Source of the DNA: Gemmatimonadota bacterium
Lineage (GTDB): Bacteria > Latescibacterota > UBA2968 > GCA-2709665
Direction of reading: 5' to 3'
DNA length: 64,000 bases
Assembly: GCA_028873695.1 (NCBI GenBank)
Contig: JAPPNU010000032.1
Span: forward strand, 1-64,000
In this document: positions 8,801 to 17,765 of the stretch, in pieces
Numbering within the stretch: position 1 is the first letter of the stretch
Layout: each line of letters starts with the position of its first letter
Translations under genes and position numbers: made by a program
The notes under the pieces: generated by a model
Told to the model about the DNA's origin: nothing
The model's database searches: none
Seen by the model: the letters and a program-made list of their open reading frames with translations, nothing else

Positions 8801-10497
8801 TCGCGCTGATCCGGCATTCCGTTCCCGGGGTCACGCTGATTTCGCCGCCTCCGCATCACGACATTTACAGTATCGAAGACATCGCACAACTGATCTACGA
8901 CCTGAAACGGGTGAATCCGCGGGCGAAAGTGTGCGTCAAACTGGTTTCTGTGGCGGGCATCGGCACCATCGCTGCGGGCGTGGTCAAAGGGTACGCGGAC
9001 GTGGTGCATATCAGCGGGCACGACGGCGGCACCGGCGCTTCCCCCCTCGGCGCCATCAAACATTCGGGCAGCCCCTGGGAACTGGGCCTGGCGGAGGTGC
9101 AGCAGACGCTGGTGATGAACGACCTGCGCGGGCGGGTCGTGCTTCGAGTGGACGGGGGTCTGAAGACGGCCAGAGACGTGGTCGTCGCGGCCGCTCTCGG
9201 GGCGGAAGAATACGGATTCGGCACGGCGGCGCTGGTGGCCATGGGGTGCGTGATGGCGCGGCAGTGCCACCTGAATACCTGTCCTGTAGGTGTTGCTACG
9301 CAAAAGCCCGAACTGCGGAGGAAATTCAATGGTTCCCCCGAGAATGTCATTCGCTATTTTACCAATCTCGCCGATGAGGTCCGGGAGGTCATCGCCGGTC
9401 TTGGGTATCGGTCTCTGGAGCGTCTGATCGGCCGCACGGAGATTCTGGAAGCCGGCGTCGATCCGAGTAAACACCGGTGGCGGGGAATCGACCTGAGCGA
9501 ATTACTGGCCGATCCGGACCCGGCAGGCACCCGGCCCCGGCTGCATATCCGTGAACGCAACGACCGGCCCGATGCATCGATTGACGACCTGCTGCTTCAG
9601 GATGCAATGGATGCGATCAAGGAAAACAGTTCGATTACGCTGAGTTACGAAATTCAGAATACGCGGCGCGCGGTTGGCGCCAAGCTGGCAGGCGAGATCG
9701 CGTTTCACTACGGAGACCGGGGCCTCGACAGTACCATCGAATGCCGGTTTCGCGGCAGTGCGGGCCAGAGCTTCGGGGCGTTCTGCATACGCGGGTTGCG
9801 GCTGGTCCTTACCGGCGAGGCCAATGACTACGTCGGCAAGGGCATGCACGGCGGAGAACTCATCGTACGGCCGCCTGGCGACGCCGGGTTTCAGAGCCAC
9901 AGGAACGCAATCGTCGGAAATACGGTCATGTACGGCGCCACTGGTGGCGTGCTCTTCGCGGCGGGCGTTGCGGGTGAGCGGTTCTGCGTGCGCAACAGCG
10001 GCGGTCACGCGGTGGTGGAGGGCGTGGGAGACCACGGGTGCGAATACATGACCGATGGAATCGTGATTGTGCTGGGGAGCACAGGACGGAACTTCGGCGC
10101 CGGGATGACGGGCGGTGTCGCGTACGTATTGGACGAAGAGGGATCGTTCGAGAACAGGTACAACCCGCAGCTCGTCGCCATCCATCGTGTCGAACAAGGG
10201 GACGACGTCGGTCTGCTGAAGAAGATGATCGGACGGCACCTCGAAAAAACCAACAGCCGCCGGGCGAGCGACATTATCGCCCGATGGGAACAATTCCTCC
10301 CCAGATTCTGGAAGGTGACCCCTCATGCGCCCGACCACGGCGACGAACTCGTCATTCCGGACCGTTACAGGGAAACACACCGGGAAGCCCGCCGGCAGAA
10401 GGCGCTTGACCAGCGGAAAGTGCGGACAGTGGGGAATGCGGACGGCGGGCCCGTGCACACGCACATGCATACATCAGGCGGTTCAGACGGGGGGTAG
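5887..10497 (+). CDS. gltB: Glutamate synthase, large subunit (GOGAT)
   Basis: A 1536-aa enzyme making glutamate from glutamine and 2-oxoglutarate. It has an N-terminal class II glutaminase domain whose nucleophile, Cys19, follows a short propeptide (DACGVGF). A central domain follows, then the FMN and 2-oxoglutarate binding domain (about 820-1190) with the 3Fe-4S cysteines in a CVMARQCHLNTCPVG-type block, and the C-terminal GXGXG beta-helix (about 1260-1430). Length fits both the NADPH-type large subunit and ferredoxin-GOGAT. No gltD small subunit is in the window; the next gene is a dehydrogenase, and a ferredoxin gene lies upstream. Ferredoxin dependence is therefore possible but unproven. 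Stop and SDR start are 63 bases apart. Confidence 0.95.
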   Translation: MQATTKTGLYRPEFEHDACGVGFVADIGGNRNSEIMRQAVQGLANLTHRGAMDADAKTGDGAGVLTQIPGRLIVREAERLGYRAPRAEDLAIGMLFLSQDAVTNDRYRIIVDEATDHYGLTLVGWRTVPVDRTVLGDRAAELMPDIQQVLLARGQRMSDAEFERALYLVRRQVERSVRRHGIEGCYICSLSNRTIVYKGMMVAPQLARFYRDLQNPDFETALAVFHQRYSTNTLPDWFLAQPLRYLAHNGEINTLRGNVNWMAAREAELKSRAWGRHLERIKPIVDATRSDSAMLDNVFEALVVAGRNPMHAMMMLIPEAYREIPDMPEDLRGFYEYNNCLMEPWDGPAAVAFSDGTVVGATLDRNGLRPARYKITDNGLVVMGSEVGLLEIDDRHVVEKGRLGPGQMIAVDTRRGVLLKNDEIKSHFAARRPYRRWVTDNLAILDQSDALNEPMPAGERTDLARRQVAFGYTADEIEHVLVPMANDGKEPVGSMGDDTPLAMLSERPQILYNFFTQRFAQVTNPPIDPLREELVMSLDVLLGRRRNIFREKAVNARLIRIPSPVLLDSEFRRLSSSGMPGFEAEKLPALFVPSGGVEGLRTALERICLHAERAVDSGKTLLILSDRGVDPNHAPIPMLLAVGAVHHHLIREGKRMQASLIVESGEPREVHHIAALIGYGASAVNPYLVYESLCELVRSGRLEDEITCAKALDNYRHALEAGILKVICKMGISTLSSYCGAQIFDAVGLHPDVVDRYFTGTVTQVGGIGLAEIAGDAAERHLQAFQPDGSPAVNDAGIYRFRRDGEFHAFNPGVFKAIHSVAKSGDYVDYTAYSRLVEERPAASLRDLMSFREAPPVPLDEVEPAEAICRRFVSSAMSHGALSREAHETLAIALNRIGAKSNSGEGGEDPARYRRLPNGDWPNSAIKQVASGRFGVTPEYLASAKELEIKMAQGSKPGEGGQLPGHKVSAEIALIRHSVPGVTLISPPPHHDIYSIEDIAQLIYDLKRVNPRAKVCVKLVSVAGIGTIAAGVVKGYADVVHISGHDGGTGASPLGAIKHSGSPWELGLAEVQQTLVMNDLRGRVVLRVDGGLKTARDVVVAAALGAEEYGFGTAALVAMGCVMARQCHLNTCPVGVATQKPELRRKFNGSPENVIRYFTNLADEVREVIAGLGYRSLERLIGRTEILEAGVDPSKHRWRGIDLSELLADPDPAGTRPRLHIRERNDRPDASIDDLLLQDAMDAIKENSSITLSYEIQNTRRAVGAKLAGEIAFHYGDRGLDSTIECRFRGSAGQSFGAFCIRGLRLVLTGEANDYVGKGMHGGELIVRPPGDAGFQSHRNAIVGNTVMYGATGGVLFAAGVAGERFCVRNSGGHAVVEGVGDHGCEYMTDGIVIVLGSTGRNFGAGMTGGVAYVLDEEGSFENRYNPQLVAIHRVEQGDDVGLLKKMIGRHLEKTNSRRASDIIARWEQFLPRFWKVTPHAPDHGDELVIPDRYRETHREARRQKALDQRKVRTVGNADGGPVHTHMHTSGGSDGG

Positions 10498-10560
10498 TGT
10501 TCCGCCCCTGCAATCCTGCGGGTTCATTCGCGCCGGCTGTTTCGAAGAGGAAGGGACCTT

Positions 10561-11316
10561 ATGGTTGAAATGACGGGTAAGGTTGCGTTGATAACCGGCT
10601 CTTCAAGGGGCATCGGGCGTGGCTGCGCCGTAGAGATGGCACGCGCAGGCGCCAATATTACGGTGAATTACCATTCGCATCCTGAAAACGCGGAGAACGT
10701 CGCGAACGAGGTCCGCGCGGAGGGTCGTGAGGCGCTGGTCCTTCAGGCCGATGTGTCGGACCGCGCGGCCGTGGACCGGATGGTCGAAGCAACCGTTGAA
10801 CGTTTTGGCAGGCTCGACGTCGTCGTGGCCAATGCCTATTACAGCAAGCGTGAGCCCTTCCTGGAACTCTCGATACAGGCTGTACGGCGGACGTGGGAGG
10901 TCTGTATGTGGGGCAGCTTTCACGCCGCACAGGCCGGCGCCCGGCAGATGGTGGACCAGGGCGGCGGCGGCAGCATCCTCTTCATCAGTTCCGTGCTGGC
11001 GCACGTACCGATGCCAACGTCCATGCCGTACAATTCGGCCAAGGCCGGCATCAACCAGATGTGCCGTACTATTGCGGCCGAGCTTGCGCCGCATCGTATC
11101 CGTGCGAACGTGATCGAACCCGGTTATACGGACACGCCGGGCGAACGGCAATTCGCCACGGACGAGCAGATCAGGGAGGCCGCCAGGGGTATGCCATGGG
11201 GCAGGCTGGCCACCATTGAGGACCTGGGGAAAGCGGCCACGTTTCTGTGTTCCGACGCGGCGGATTACATTACGGGGACGATCCTGAAAGTGGACGGCGG
11301 GTTATGCCTTAAATAG
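10561..11316 (+). CDS. Short-chain dehydrogenase/reductase (FabG-like)
   Basis: A 251-aa classical SDR. The Rossmann cofactor motif TGSSRGIG lies at residues 13-20. The catalytic set consists of Ser in the FISSV segment, then YNSAK (Tyr-x3-Lys), and the C-terminal ITGxxLxVDGG pattern is present. NYHS after the second strand suggests NADP(H) preference, with low certainty. The substrate cannot be named; FabG, glucose-dehydrogenase and secondary-alcohol enzymes look alike at this level. The start follows AGGAAGG. It may be read with gltB, but no functional link is evident. Confidence 0.85.
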   Translation: MVEMTGKVALITGSSRGIGRGCAVEMARAGANITVNYHSHPENAENVANEVRAEGREALVLQADVSDRAAVDRMVEATVERFGRLDVVVANAYYSKREPFLELSIQAVRRTWEVCMWGSFHAAQAGARQMVDQGGGGSILFISSVLAHVPMPTSMPYNSAKAGINQMCRTIAAELAPHRIRANVIEPGYTDTPGERQFATDEQIREAARGMPWGRLATIEDLGKAATFLCSDAADYITGTILKVDGGLCLK

Positions 11317-11402
11317 GCGTCCGGCATCCGGCCGGCCGCGGGCCGGCAAACCATACGACAACTGCCGGTCGCCGCCGGATTCCATATTTCACGGAATGAG
11401 AC

Positions 11403-12536
11403 ATGATGCGAATCGTTCGACTTACCGTCTTCCTGTACGCGTGCCTCCGGGGTGTTTCAATTCCGGCGGCGGACGTGGTGGTGGGAATGCACCAGGACGA
11501 AGAAGAGGCGGCACTCCGGTACCGTGTCGGTGTGATCGACGTGGGAACCCGTACGGTCGAATGGGGGGACGTCGGGGCGCACGACGACGGCCAGGCCCCG
11601 TCGGTCGCCGTGGATGGACGGCTCGTCGTCGAGGTACACCAATCTCACGTCGGTACGAATCTCTGGTACAAGGTAGGCGAGATCGACGAGGGGACAAAGG
11701 CCATCCTGTGGGGCGAGGGCATGAGGTACGACGCGGGTCAGTTTCCCATGGTCGCGCTGGAAGGCCGCGTCGCTGTGGAGGTGCATCAGTCTCATTTCGG
11801 TACGAACCTGTGGTACCACGTGGGCCTCGTGGACGCGCAGGCCAGATCGATTGACTGGGGCGAGCCGCAGAAGTACGACGGGGGTCAGTTCCCGTCGGTG
11901 GCGCTCTGGAACGGAACTGTGGTGGAAACCCATCAATCCGAAGAAGGTGAACGTCTTTGGTACACCGTGGGTGTCGTGGATACGACGGCAATGTCGATCG
12001 CGTGGGGCAGCCCACAGGAATACGACGGCGGCCAGACGCCCTCCGTGGACGTGGACGACGGCGTGGTCATCGAGATGCATGAGTCGATACACGGATTGCG
12101 TTTATGGTATCACGTGGGCGTACTGGACGCGGAGCGGAAGACCGTCGCGTGGGGAGAAGCAACGGAATTCGACGCGGGCATCGCTCCCAGCGTGGCGGTG
12201 GACAACGGAATCGTGATGGAAGTGCATGAATCCCACGACGGCCTGGATCTCTGGTACCATGTCGGATCGGTGAATGCGGAAGCGAAGTCGGTGTCCTGGG
12301 GGACGGGCTGGCATTACGGGGAAGGCATCCTTCCGGTGGCAAGCGTCAGCGTCCAGGTGAGATCGTCGGATTTCGACGGCAACGGGCAGGTGGATTTTGC
12401 CGACTTTTTGCTGTTTGCCAGGGCCTTCGGTTCCGAGGCGGGAGACGGGGATTACGAAACCGGATTTGACCTGGACGGAGACGGTCGCGTCGGGTTTGGG
12501 GATTTTGTTCGATTCGCACGGGAATTCGGCACGTAG
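11403..12536 (+). CDS. Secreted six-repeat (propeller-like) protein with dockerin-like C-terminus
   Basis: A 377-aa exported protein. After a signal peptide (about residues 1-22) come six tandem units of about 49 residues. Each has an H-[QE]-[SD] near its start, then LWYxVG, then a -WG- turn, then [YF]DxGxxPSVA. Six regular units with repeated W, Y and G positions suggest a six-bladed beta-propeller (inference). The last about 55 residues are two EF-hand-like loops, DFDGNGQVDFADFLLFARAFG and a second copy starting DLDGDGRVGF, the dockerin-like block shared with five other proteins here. The binding partner or ligand is unknown. It stands alone, 86 bases after the SDR gene. Confidence 0.8.
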   Translation: MMRIVRLTVFLYACLRGVSIPAADVVVGMHQDEEEAALRYRVGVIDVGTRTVEWGDVGAHDDGQAPSVAVDGRLVVEVHQSHVGTNLWYKVGEIDEGTKAILWGEGMRYDAGQFPMVALEGRVAVEVHQSHFGTNLWYHVGLVDAQARSIDWGEPQKYDGGQFPSVALWNGTVVETHQSEEGERLWYTVGVVDTTAMSIAWGSPQEYDGGQTPSVDVDDGVVIEMHESIHGLRLWYHVGVLDAERKTVAWGEATEFDAGIAPSVAVDNGIVMEVHESHDGLDLWYHVGSVNAEAKSVSWGTGWHYGEGILPVASVSVQVRSSDFDGNGQVDFADFLLFARAFGSEAGDGDYETGFDLDGDGRVGFGDFVRFAREFGT

Positions 12537-12551
12537 CGAAGACGTGAACGC

Positions 12552-12719
12552 TTAGCAGTCCGTTGAGAAAGTCGCTCTGCAGGCGAGGCCGAGCCAATGT
12601 GGTCGAAGACAAGGCGCGCGACCGAGTCCCATCCCTCGATTCGGCGAGGGAGCGCAACGCCGTATTTCGACCGCAAGGGCCGGCCGTAGCCCGGATGGGC
12701 TTTTTCAACGGGCTGTTAG
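12552..12719. mobile_element. MITE-like element with terminal inverted repeats and TTAG target duplication
   Basis: Left end CAGTCCGTTGAGAAAGTC (from 12556) and the complement of the right end, CAGCCCGTTGAAAAAGCC (ending 12715), match over 18 bases with three differences. The 160-base element is flanked on both sides by TTAG (12552-12555 and 12716-12719), consistent with a 4-bp target duplication. The interior has no ORF worth calling. It sits between two genes and breaks neither. No parent transposase is in the window. The remaining bases to 12948 show no other feature I can support. Confidence 0.65.
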
Positions 12720-12948
12720 CGGGTCAGTGAGGCGAGGTCGCCGCCGCGGGAACGGGTTCCGTGGCGGTATCTTTATGCCCGTTCCGCGAGCACGGCCGGA
12801 GTCTGTTTACGGGCTTTTTTGTACACCTTGAAGAGTCTATTTCCTATATTTTCTGAGGTGCCAACCAGGCGGTCAGGATTGATGCAGAATCCCCTCGGGA
12901 TTTTCCGGTTGCACTGCGTTCCGTAAAGCAGCATCGACCCGATTTCCT

Positions 12949-13716
12949 ATGAGACGATTCCAGAAAATCATCATCGGGATCCTGATTGGATCCACGGCAT
13001 ACGCGGCAGATCCGCCGGCGCGTTTCCATACGCCTTCCCGAGATTCCGTTCTCATCCTGGAACGATTCGAGTACCCCGGACAGATCGGACAGTTTCCGGT
13101 GAACTGGGAAGGACGCTCGGGCTGGCGACAGAAGAGGACCAGGAAAAAAGAGGACCTCTATTACACGATACAGGCTGAGAACGGCGACCACTTTCTGAGA
13201 GCCGAAACCGTGGGCAGGGCGACAAATGCGGGGCGGCCGGCAAAGGTCAACCTTCGTGTCTGGAAAAAGCTCAGATGGCGGTGGCGGGTGCACAGCCTCC
13301 CTGCGGGCGGTAATGAAAACCACAAAGAAACCAACGACAGCGCGGCGGCCGTGAGGCTTGTATTCAAGGGCCGTTATATCCCAAAGACACTCAAGTACGT
13401 ATGGAGCGCAACGCTGCCGGCCGGTACTGAGACCGAGAGCCCGCTCAGCGACAATACGAAAGTGATCGTATTGCAATCCGGAAGCAGGAACGCGGGCAAG
13501 TGGATCTGGGAAGAGGTCAATGCATACGAAGATTACAGACGCCTGTTCGGTAGCGACCCGCGACTTGTCGGCGCCGTTGCCGTACTTACGGATTCTGACA
13601 ACACGAAGACGTTTGTGAAAGCGGATTACGACGATATTTCGTTTTTGATGGAGCCACCCCAATCATCGGATCGCGATCCCGATGCGGAGGCCGTAAACCA
13701 AGACAGGGGGAAGTGA
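12949..13716 (+). CDS. Exported DUF3047 family protein
   Basis: A 255-aa protein with a signal peptide (basic start, IIIGIL core, cleavage near AYA-A at about 20). The body matches what I know of DUF3047: an early FPVNWEG segment, a YVWSATLPAGTE segment, VLQSG, W-x-EEVNAYEDYRRLFG, and a late TDSDNTKTF followed by Y-DDI. The function of DUF3047 is not established; the fold is thought to be a beta-sandwich. It is directly followed, one base after its stop, by a gene for a beta-barrel-like envelope protein, so the pair probably acts in the periplasm or outer membrane (inference). Confidence 0.8.
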   Translation: MRRFQKIIIGILIGSTAYAADPPARFHTPSRDSVLILERFEYPGQIGQFPVNWEGRSGWRQKRTRKKEDLYYTIQAENGDHFLRAETVGRATNAGRPAKVNLRVWKKLRWRWRVHSLPAGGNENHKETNDSAAAVRLVFKGRYIPKTLKYVWSATLPAGTETESPLSDNTKVIVLQSGSRNAGKWIWEEVNAYEDYRRLFGSDPRLVGAVAVLTDSDNTKTFVKADYDDISFLMEPPQSSDRDPDAEAVNQDRGK

Positions 13717-13717
13717 A

Positions 13718-15046
13718 ATGACAGGAAAAACAGGAGCGAGGCGGAAGCGATTTCCGGGAGTCATCGTGGACCTGACGACGGGTTCCGGCCATGGTCGCTT
13801 GCGAAAGCACGGCGCGGAAAGGCCGGCTCGCAGAAGGCAGGAGACGCCGGCCCTTGCTTCATGTCTCCAGGAGTATGTATTCCTCACACTCCGGATGTTG
13901 GCGATCAGGCCGGCAGCGGTCTGTCTCCTGACGGTCTCTGCGGCATCTGCGCAGAACGTATCCATTACCGATTACGTTGTGCCCGTGAGCCGGGCGCACA
14001 ACCTGCGCATCGACGCGCTCAGCTTCAACTACGTGACCGAGGATACCAAAACCGTCGTGTTGAATGGAAATGTGAACGTAGTATACAGAAAGTTCTACGA
14101 GTCGCTGCCATATGCCTATTCGGTGGACGCAACCGGACTGGGTTCGATCAGGAAGAACATCATTACCGAGAACGTCGAGCGCGACGCCCTGACCCACCTG
14201 AAAACGAATCTGAAAAAATACCACCGGAACGAGGGCAGTTTCTTCTATTCGTGGGGCACGGACTCGGACCTGGATTCGGGGTACGATCGACCCAACATCG
14301 AGATGACGCTGGGCCTTGGACATGGACGGTTTATCGACGCCACCGCGCTTCGGAAAGCCGGCAGAATCGAGGAATTCTTCCTTGAGGAGGGGATCATCGG
14401 CGAACATTTCTCCAAGGAGACGATGATCGAACTGGCGCATATAATAGACAGGGAAAGGGAATACAAGGAGCAGCATGGAGACCGGTATGAGAATTACTGG
14501 TTCGAAGACATGCTTGCCGAAATCAGGAAGTCTCGCAGGGTTCTCGGAGAAGAAATCGGATTCGGACTCGTGCGGATACAGGAAGTGTTGACACAGGAGC
14601 AGATCAGCAAGCGATTCTATGGATGGGACATCACCACCGGCGTTCAGTTTCAGGTGTTGAATCCTTATGAAGATACGGACCGGCCGCCACCCGGTCTCCT
14701 GATCAATTTTCGATACTCCCACCCGATCAGCTGGAGCACGCAGATCAACACGGACTTACACTACGATACGCCTTTTTCCGGGTCCTTCGGGTCGGATTAT
14801 AACTTGCGCTGGAAAACGGACTTCATCTACGAGGTGACGAACAGGATCCGGTTCACGACACTGAAGACGATCCGTGCAAGGAAGCGCGAGGATCAACAAG
14901 CCGAGATCATCTCAGATATCGCGTTTGCGATAAGCTTCTACATCGAAAACAAGATCAACATGACGCTTTCCGAGTCCTTTCGCGTCGCCAGAGGCGAAAA
15001 GTCCAGGCAAAGCTTCAATATGGGCTTGAGCTTCCGGATTTTCTAG
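13718..15046 (+). CDS. Probable outer-membrane beta-barrel protein (unknown)
   Basis: The ORF encodes 442 aa. A clear signal sequence (MLAIRPAAVCLLTVSAASAQ) begins only at internal Met60, position 13895. The first ATG (13718) has the better ribosome site, GGGGGAAG, and is one base after the DUF3047 stop, whereas Met60 has none. So either the export signal has a 59-residue basic extension or the start is 13895. The last about 140 residues alternate polar and hydrophobic residues and end ...GLSFRIF, with the C-terminal Phe typical of outer-membrane barrels. The middle is charged and helical. I do not recognise the family. Confidence 0.7.
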   Translation: MTGKTGARRKRFPGVIVDLTTGSGHGRLRKHGAERPARRRQETPALASCLQEYVFLTLRMLAIRPAAVCLLTVSAASAQNVSITDYVVPVSRAHNLRIDALSFNYVTEDTKTVVLNGNVNVVYRKFYESLPYAYSVDATGLGSIRKNIITENVERDALTHLKTNLKKYHRNEGSFFYSWGTDSDLDSGYDRPNIEMTLGLGHGRFIDATALRKAGRIEEFFLEEGIIGEHFSKETMIELAHIIDREREYKEQHGDRYENYWFEDMLAEIRKSRRVLGEEIGFGLVRIQEVLTQEQISKRFYGWDITTGVQFQVLNPYEDTDRPPPGLLINFRYSHPISWSTQINTDLHYDTPFSGSFGSDYNLRWKTDFIYEVTNRIRFTTLKTIRARKREDQQAEIISDIAFAISFYIENKINMTLSESFRVARGEKSRQSFNMGLSFRIF

Positions 15047-15232
15047 CCCCGGAAGGGATTTGTGCGGAAACAGGGTTGTAACCGCATGTCGACGCGTGTT
15101 GCGGGTTCCTTGCGTCTTGCAAAGACACACGCGAAATAAAGACTCTCTCCGCCCACCGGACGGCGCCGCCTGTCCCGCCCGCCTCTCGTTGCCCCTTCCC
15201 CGAACTCTGCAATTCACCCGAACAAAAGAAGC

Positions 15233-17497
15233 CTACAGACGATCAACCGCATCGACCAGCGCGTCGGTGGTGATGCCGAAGTGCGCCCAGGTCTCCATAT
15301 GCCCGTCGGACGGGGCGACTGTCGGAACCGTCAGGCCCACGTGCGCATGGGCGACGTTCCGGGAAGAGGCCGCGGTGGCCACCAGGCCCGCAAACCCCCT
15401 GAGTCCGGTTTGAGGCGTGCCGATCTTTCCGTCTTCGATGGTAACGACGCCCCTGGCGTACTGCGATACCAGCGTTTCCAGGCGCCCGTCCGGAAGGGGC
15501 AATCCGTTGACGACGAACACGTCCGTCCGTACGCCCCGGTCGTTCAGGGCGTCCGCGGCTTCCGCGGCCAGGAAGGCCGGCGCGCCAAACGCCAGGATCG
15601 CGCGACGGGCCCCCGCAAAAGACCGCAATCGGGTGACGGGTTGCCACTCATCCGCCGCCGCCCATAGCGGGCCTGAGCCGTCCTGTTTTTCGAGTACGGG
15701 CAGGTTGTCACGGGGAATAGCGATGATATGTCCGCCGTAGTTGGCGGCGAGATCGATCACGGCAAGAAAGGCGGACCGTGCGTCGGCCGGGGCGTAGAAC
15801 CGGTGCAGGTACGGGAGGTAGTTCAGGCCCACGTTGATCCAGTCCAGGCCCCATCCGGAGAAATGGTCCCGGCCCGTACACGCGCCAACGTGAGAAAGGT
15901 GAAACGTGACGTTCAGACCCTCGTTCGCACCCGTCAGGTTACGCTGGTACTGCCACATGTCGAAGCCTTCGCGTGCGATGCCTTCGAAGAAGGCCGCGAA
16001 TGTGGAGACCACGTTCAGTTGCGGGTTCGGGGTACTGGTGGCCAGGCCGTTGGCGATGAGGGTGGCCGCCTGCTCTTCGATGCTGATTTCGAACTGATGG
16101 TTTTCCGCCAGGTGACTCCGCGCCTTCGACAGTTTGGTGGAAGCGTCCAGGTCGCAGCTGACCACGAATACCCGGTCCGGAAAGGTCTCGGCAACCAGGG
16201 CGTACCCGGCTTCCGAACCGTCTCGGGCACTCTTCATTTCACCCGGTCCGGGCAAAGAGACGTTTTCCACGGCGCCGTCAGGAAGTACCAGATTCGGGCT
16301 TCCGGGGGCCGGACGGGCGCGGGTCAAAACCTTCCGGGCCGACCGCGACTTCAGAATGTCCAGCGCCTTCGACTGTCCGGGCGTGGACCGGAACATGGGA
16401 TTGGCAAGCACGTCCGCTTCGTTTCGATCTTTCATGCCCCCGTCGTGGTGGCCGGCGCCGCCCGGGAGGTCGTTCACAAGGAAGAGGCACTCCAGCATGG
16501 GCTCCACGTCTCTATAGCTCATCAGCGATCCCGGAACCCAGATCTCGCGGTCCACAGGCACGTCGTGCCGTCCCGCGAAGGCTTCGACCTCTTCGAAAAT
16601 GCCGAGGTCTTGGCCGAATTGCGAAAGATCGATCCGTTTGCCGCTCCCGGACCGGAAGCCGACCGGATAGATAAGACTGGGTCGGCCTCCCTGCGCCAAT
16701 CCGTACGCCTCGCGGTACGCCCTGTACAGGCCGACAGGATCGTGCAGCGTTGGGATTTCGAGAATCTCGACCCCCATTGCGCCGATGATCGTACGGGGAT
16801 CCTTGTCCAGAATGCTCCTGGTGCTGCCGGAAAGCTGGATCCCGTTCCGGTCCATAACGAACGTGATTGGCGCGCCGTGAACGTGCGCGGCGTTGAAGCC
16901 GTTTAACGCCTGGCCGGAAATCCAGCCGGCGTCTCCGCAGTGGGCAACCACCCAGCACCCGTCGCCGTACGTGCCGCGTTTGCCCAGCGCGTTGCCGACC
17001 GCAACGGGAATCATCACGCCCAGGCGTCCGCCGTTCATCTGCGTGCCCCCCGGCAGCCACGAAACGTGGCCGGGGAGGTCCAGGCCGCGGCGGAAGCCGG
17101 TAACGACGTGATCGGGATCCACGAATCCGACGGCGGAGAGCGCGGCATAGTATCCGACGCTGGTGTGGGCGTGTTCGATGGTGTATTCGATGCGCTCGAA
17201 GTCGACCACCGCCAGGGTGAGCAACAAAGGCGGAATCAGGCCGATGCCGCCGCCCAGGTGGTCCGCTTCGCCGATTCCGGCAAGGGATGCCAGCGAACGC
17301 ACGGCCGTGCGGGCCGCGTCGATCTGCAGGGCGATGAGGGCGTCATTCTGTGTTTCCGTTAATGCTTCGGTCCGGCGGACGTCGATATGTATTGGCAGAA
17401 CCTCTGACGTGACGACGTCGGACAGATATCGCGAACCATCCAGCAGCGTCCGGTTTCGGCGCTCCTGTTGCGTTGTCGCGTGCTGCAATGCGGACAT
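15233..17497 (-). CDS. Transketolase-like thiamine diphosphate enzyme
   Basis: A 754-aa protein with transketolase order: ThDP-binding domain (GDAGW...N motif about 185-220), pyrimidine-binding middle domain (about 435-620, with IEEQAATLIANGLA containing the catalytic Glu), and C-terminal domain ending in TWAHFGIT. It is longer than TktA (about 660 aa), with an N-terminal extension and linker. Family members move two-carbon units between ketose and aldose phosphates in the pentose phosphate pathway; substrate specificity here is not certain because several His residues of TktA are not obvious. It is divergent to the isomerase/xylonate dehydratase genes, suggesting sugar-acid metabolism. Confidence 0.8.
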   Translation of the reverse strand: MSALQHATTQQERRNRTLLDGSRYLSDVVTSEVLPIHIDVRRTEALTETQNDALIALQIDAARTAVRSLASLAGIGEADHLGGGIGLIPPLLLTLAVVDFERIEYTIEHAHTSVGYYAALSAVGFVDPDHVVTGFRRGLDLPGHVSWLPGGTQMNGGRLGVMIPVAVGNALGKRGTYGDGCWVVAHCGDAGWISGQALNGFNAAHVHGAPITFVMDRNGIQLSGSTRSILDKDPRTIIGAMGVEILEIPTLHDPVGLYRAYREAYGLAQGGRPSLIYPVGFRSGSGKRIDLSQFGQDLGIFEEVEAFAGRHDVPVDREIWVPGSLMSYRDVEPMLECLFLVNDLPGGAGHHDGGMKDRNEADVLANPMFRSTPGQSKALDILKSRSARKVLTRARPAPGSPNLVLPDGAVENVSLPGPGEMKSARDGSEAGYALVAETFPDRVFVVSCDLDASTKLSKARSHLAENHQFEISIEEQAATLIANGLATSTPNPQLNVVSTFAAFFEGIAREGFDMWQYQRNLTGANEGLNVTFHLSHVGACTGRDHFSGWGLDWINVGLNYLPYLHRFYAPADARSAFLAVIDLAANYGGHIIAIPRDNLPVLEKQDGSGPLWAAADEWQPVTRLRSFAGARRAILAFGAPAFLAAEAADALNDRGVRTDVFVVNGLPLPDGRLETLVSQYARGVVTIEDGKIGTPQTGLRGFAGLVATAASSRNVAHAHVGLTVPTVAPSDGHMETWAHFGITTDALVDAVDRL

Positions 17498-17765
17498 AAA
17501 CGGGCTCCTCTGCGAGGGAGGCGGGTTCGTACGAAAAAAGGGGGATGGCGAGATGCGGGGGAGGGAAAATGGGGAGCGGAAACGTCGGGATAAAAATACA
17601 GTGGTTTCGGAAAAATACCAGACAAAAAACGTTCCCGCAATCGTAGACGGACCTCAGGCTCCCGGCCGGAAAACTTGGCTTGGAAGTTCCTCGATCCTTT
17701 GGTATTTTGGTATCTTGAAAAGAGCGTGTACATGAGGCATTGGCGATAGTGGAAAGGAGCGGAAG

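Noticed and set aside
15728..16906. A 392-codon plus-strand frame inside the transketolase gene.
   Set aside because: Antisense shadow of a gene with full transketolase motifs; no ribosome site and no recognisable product.
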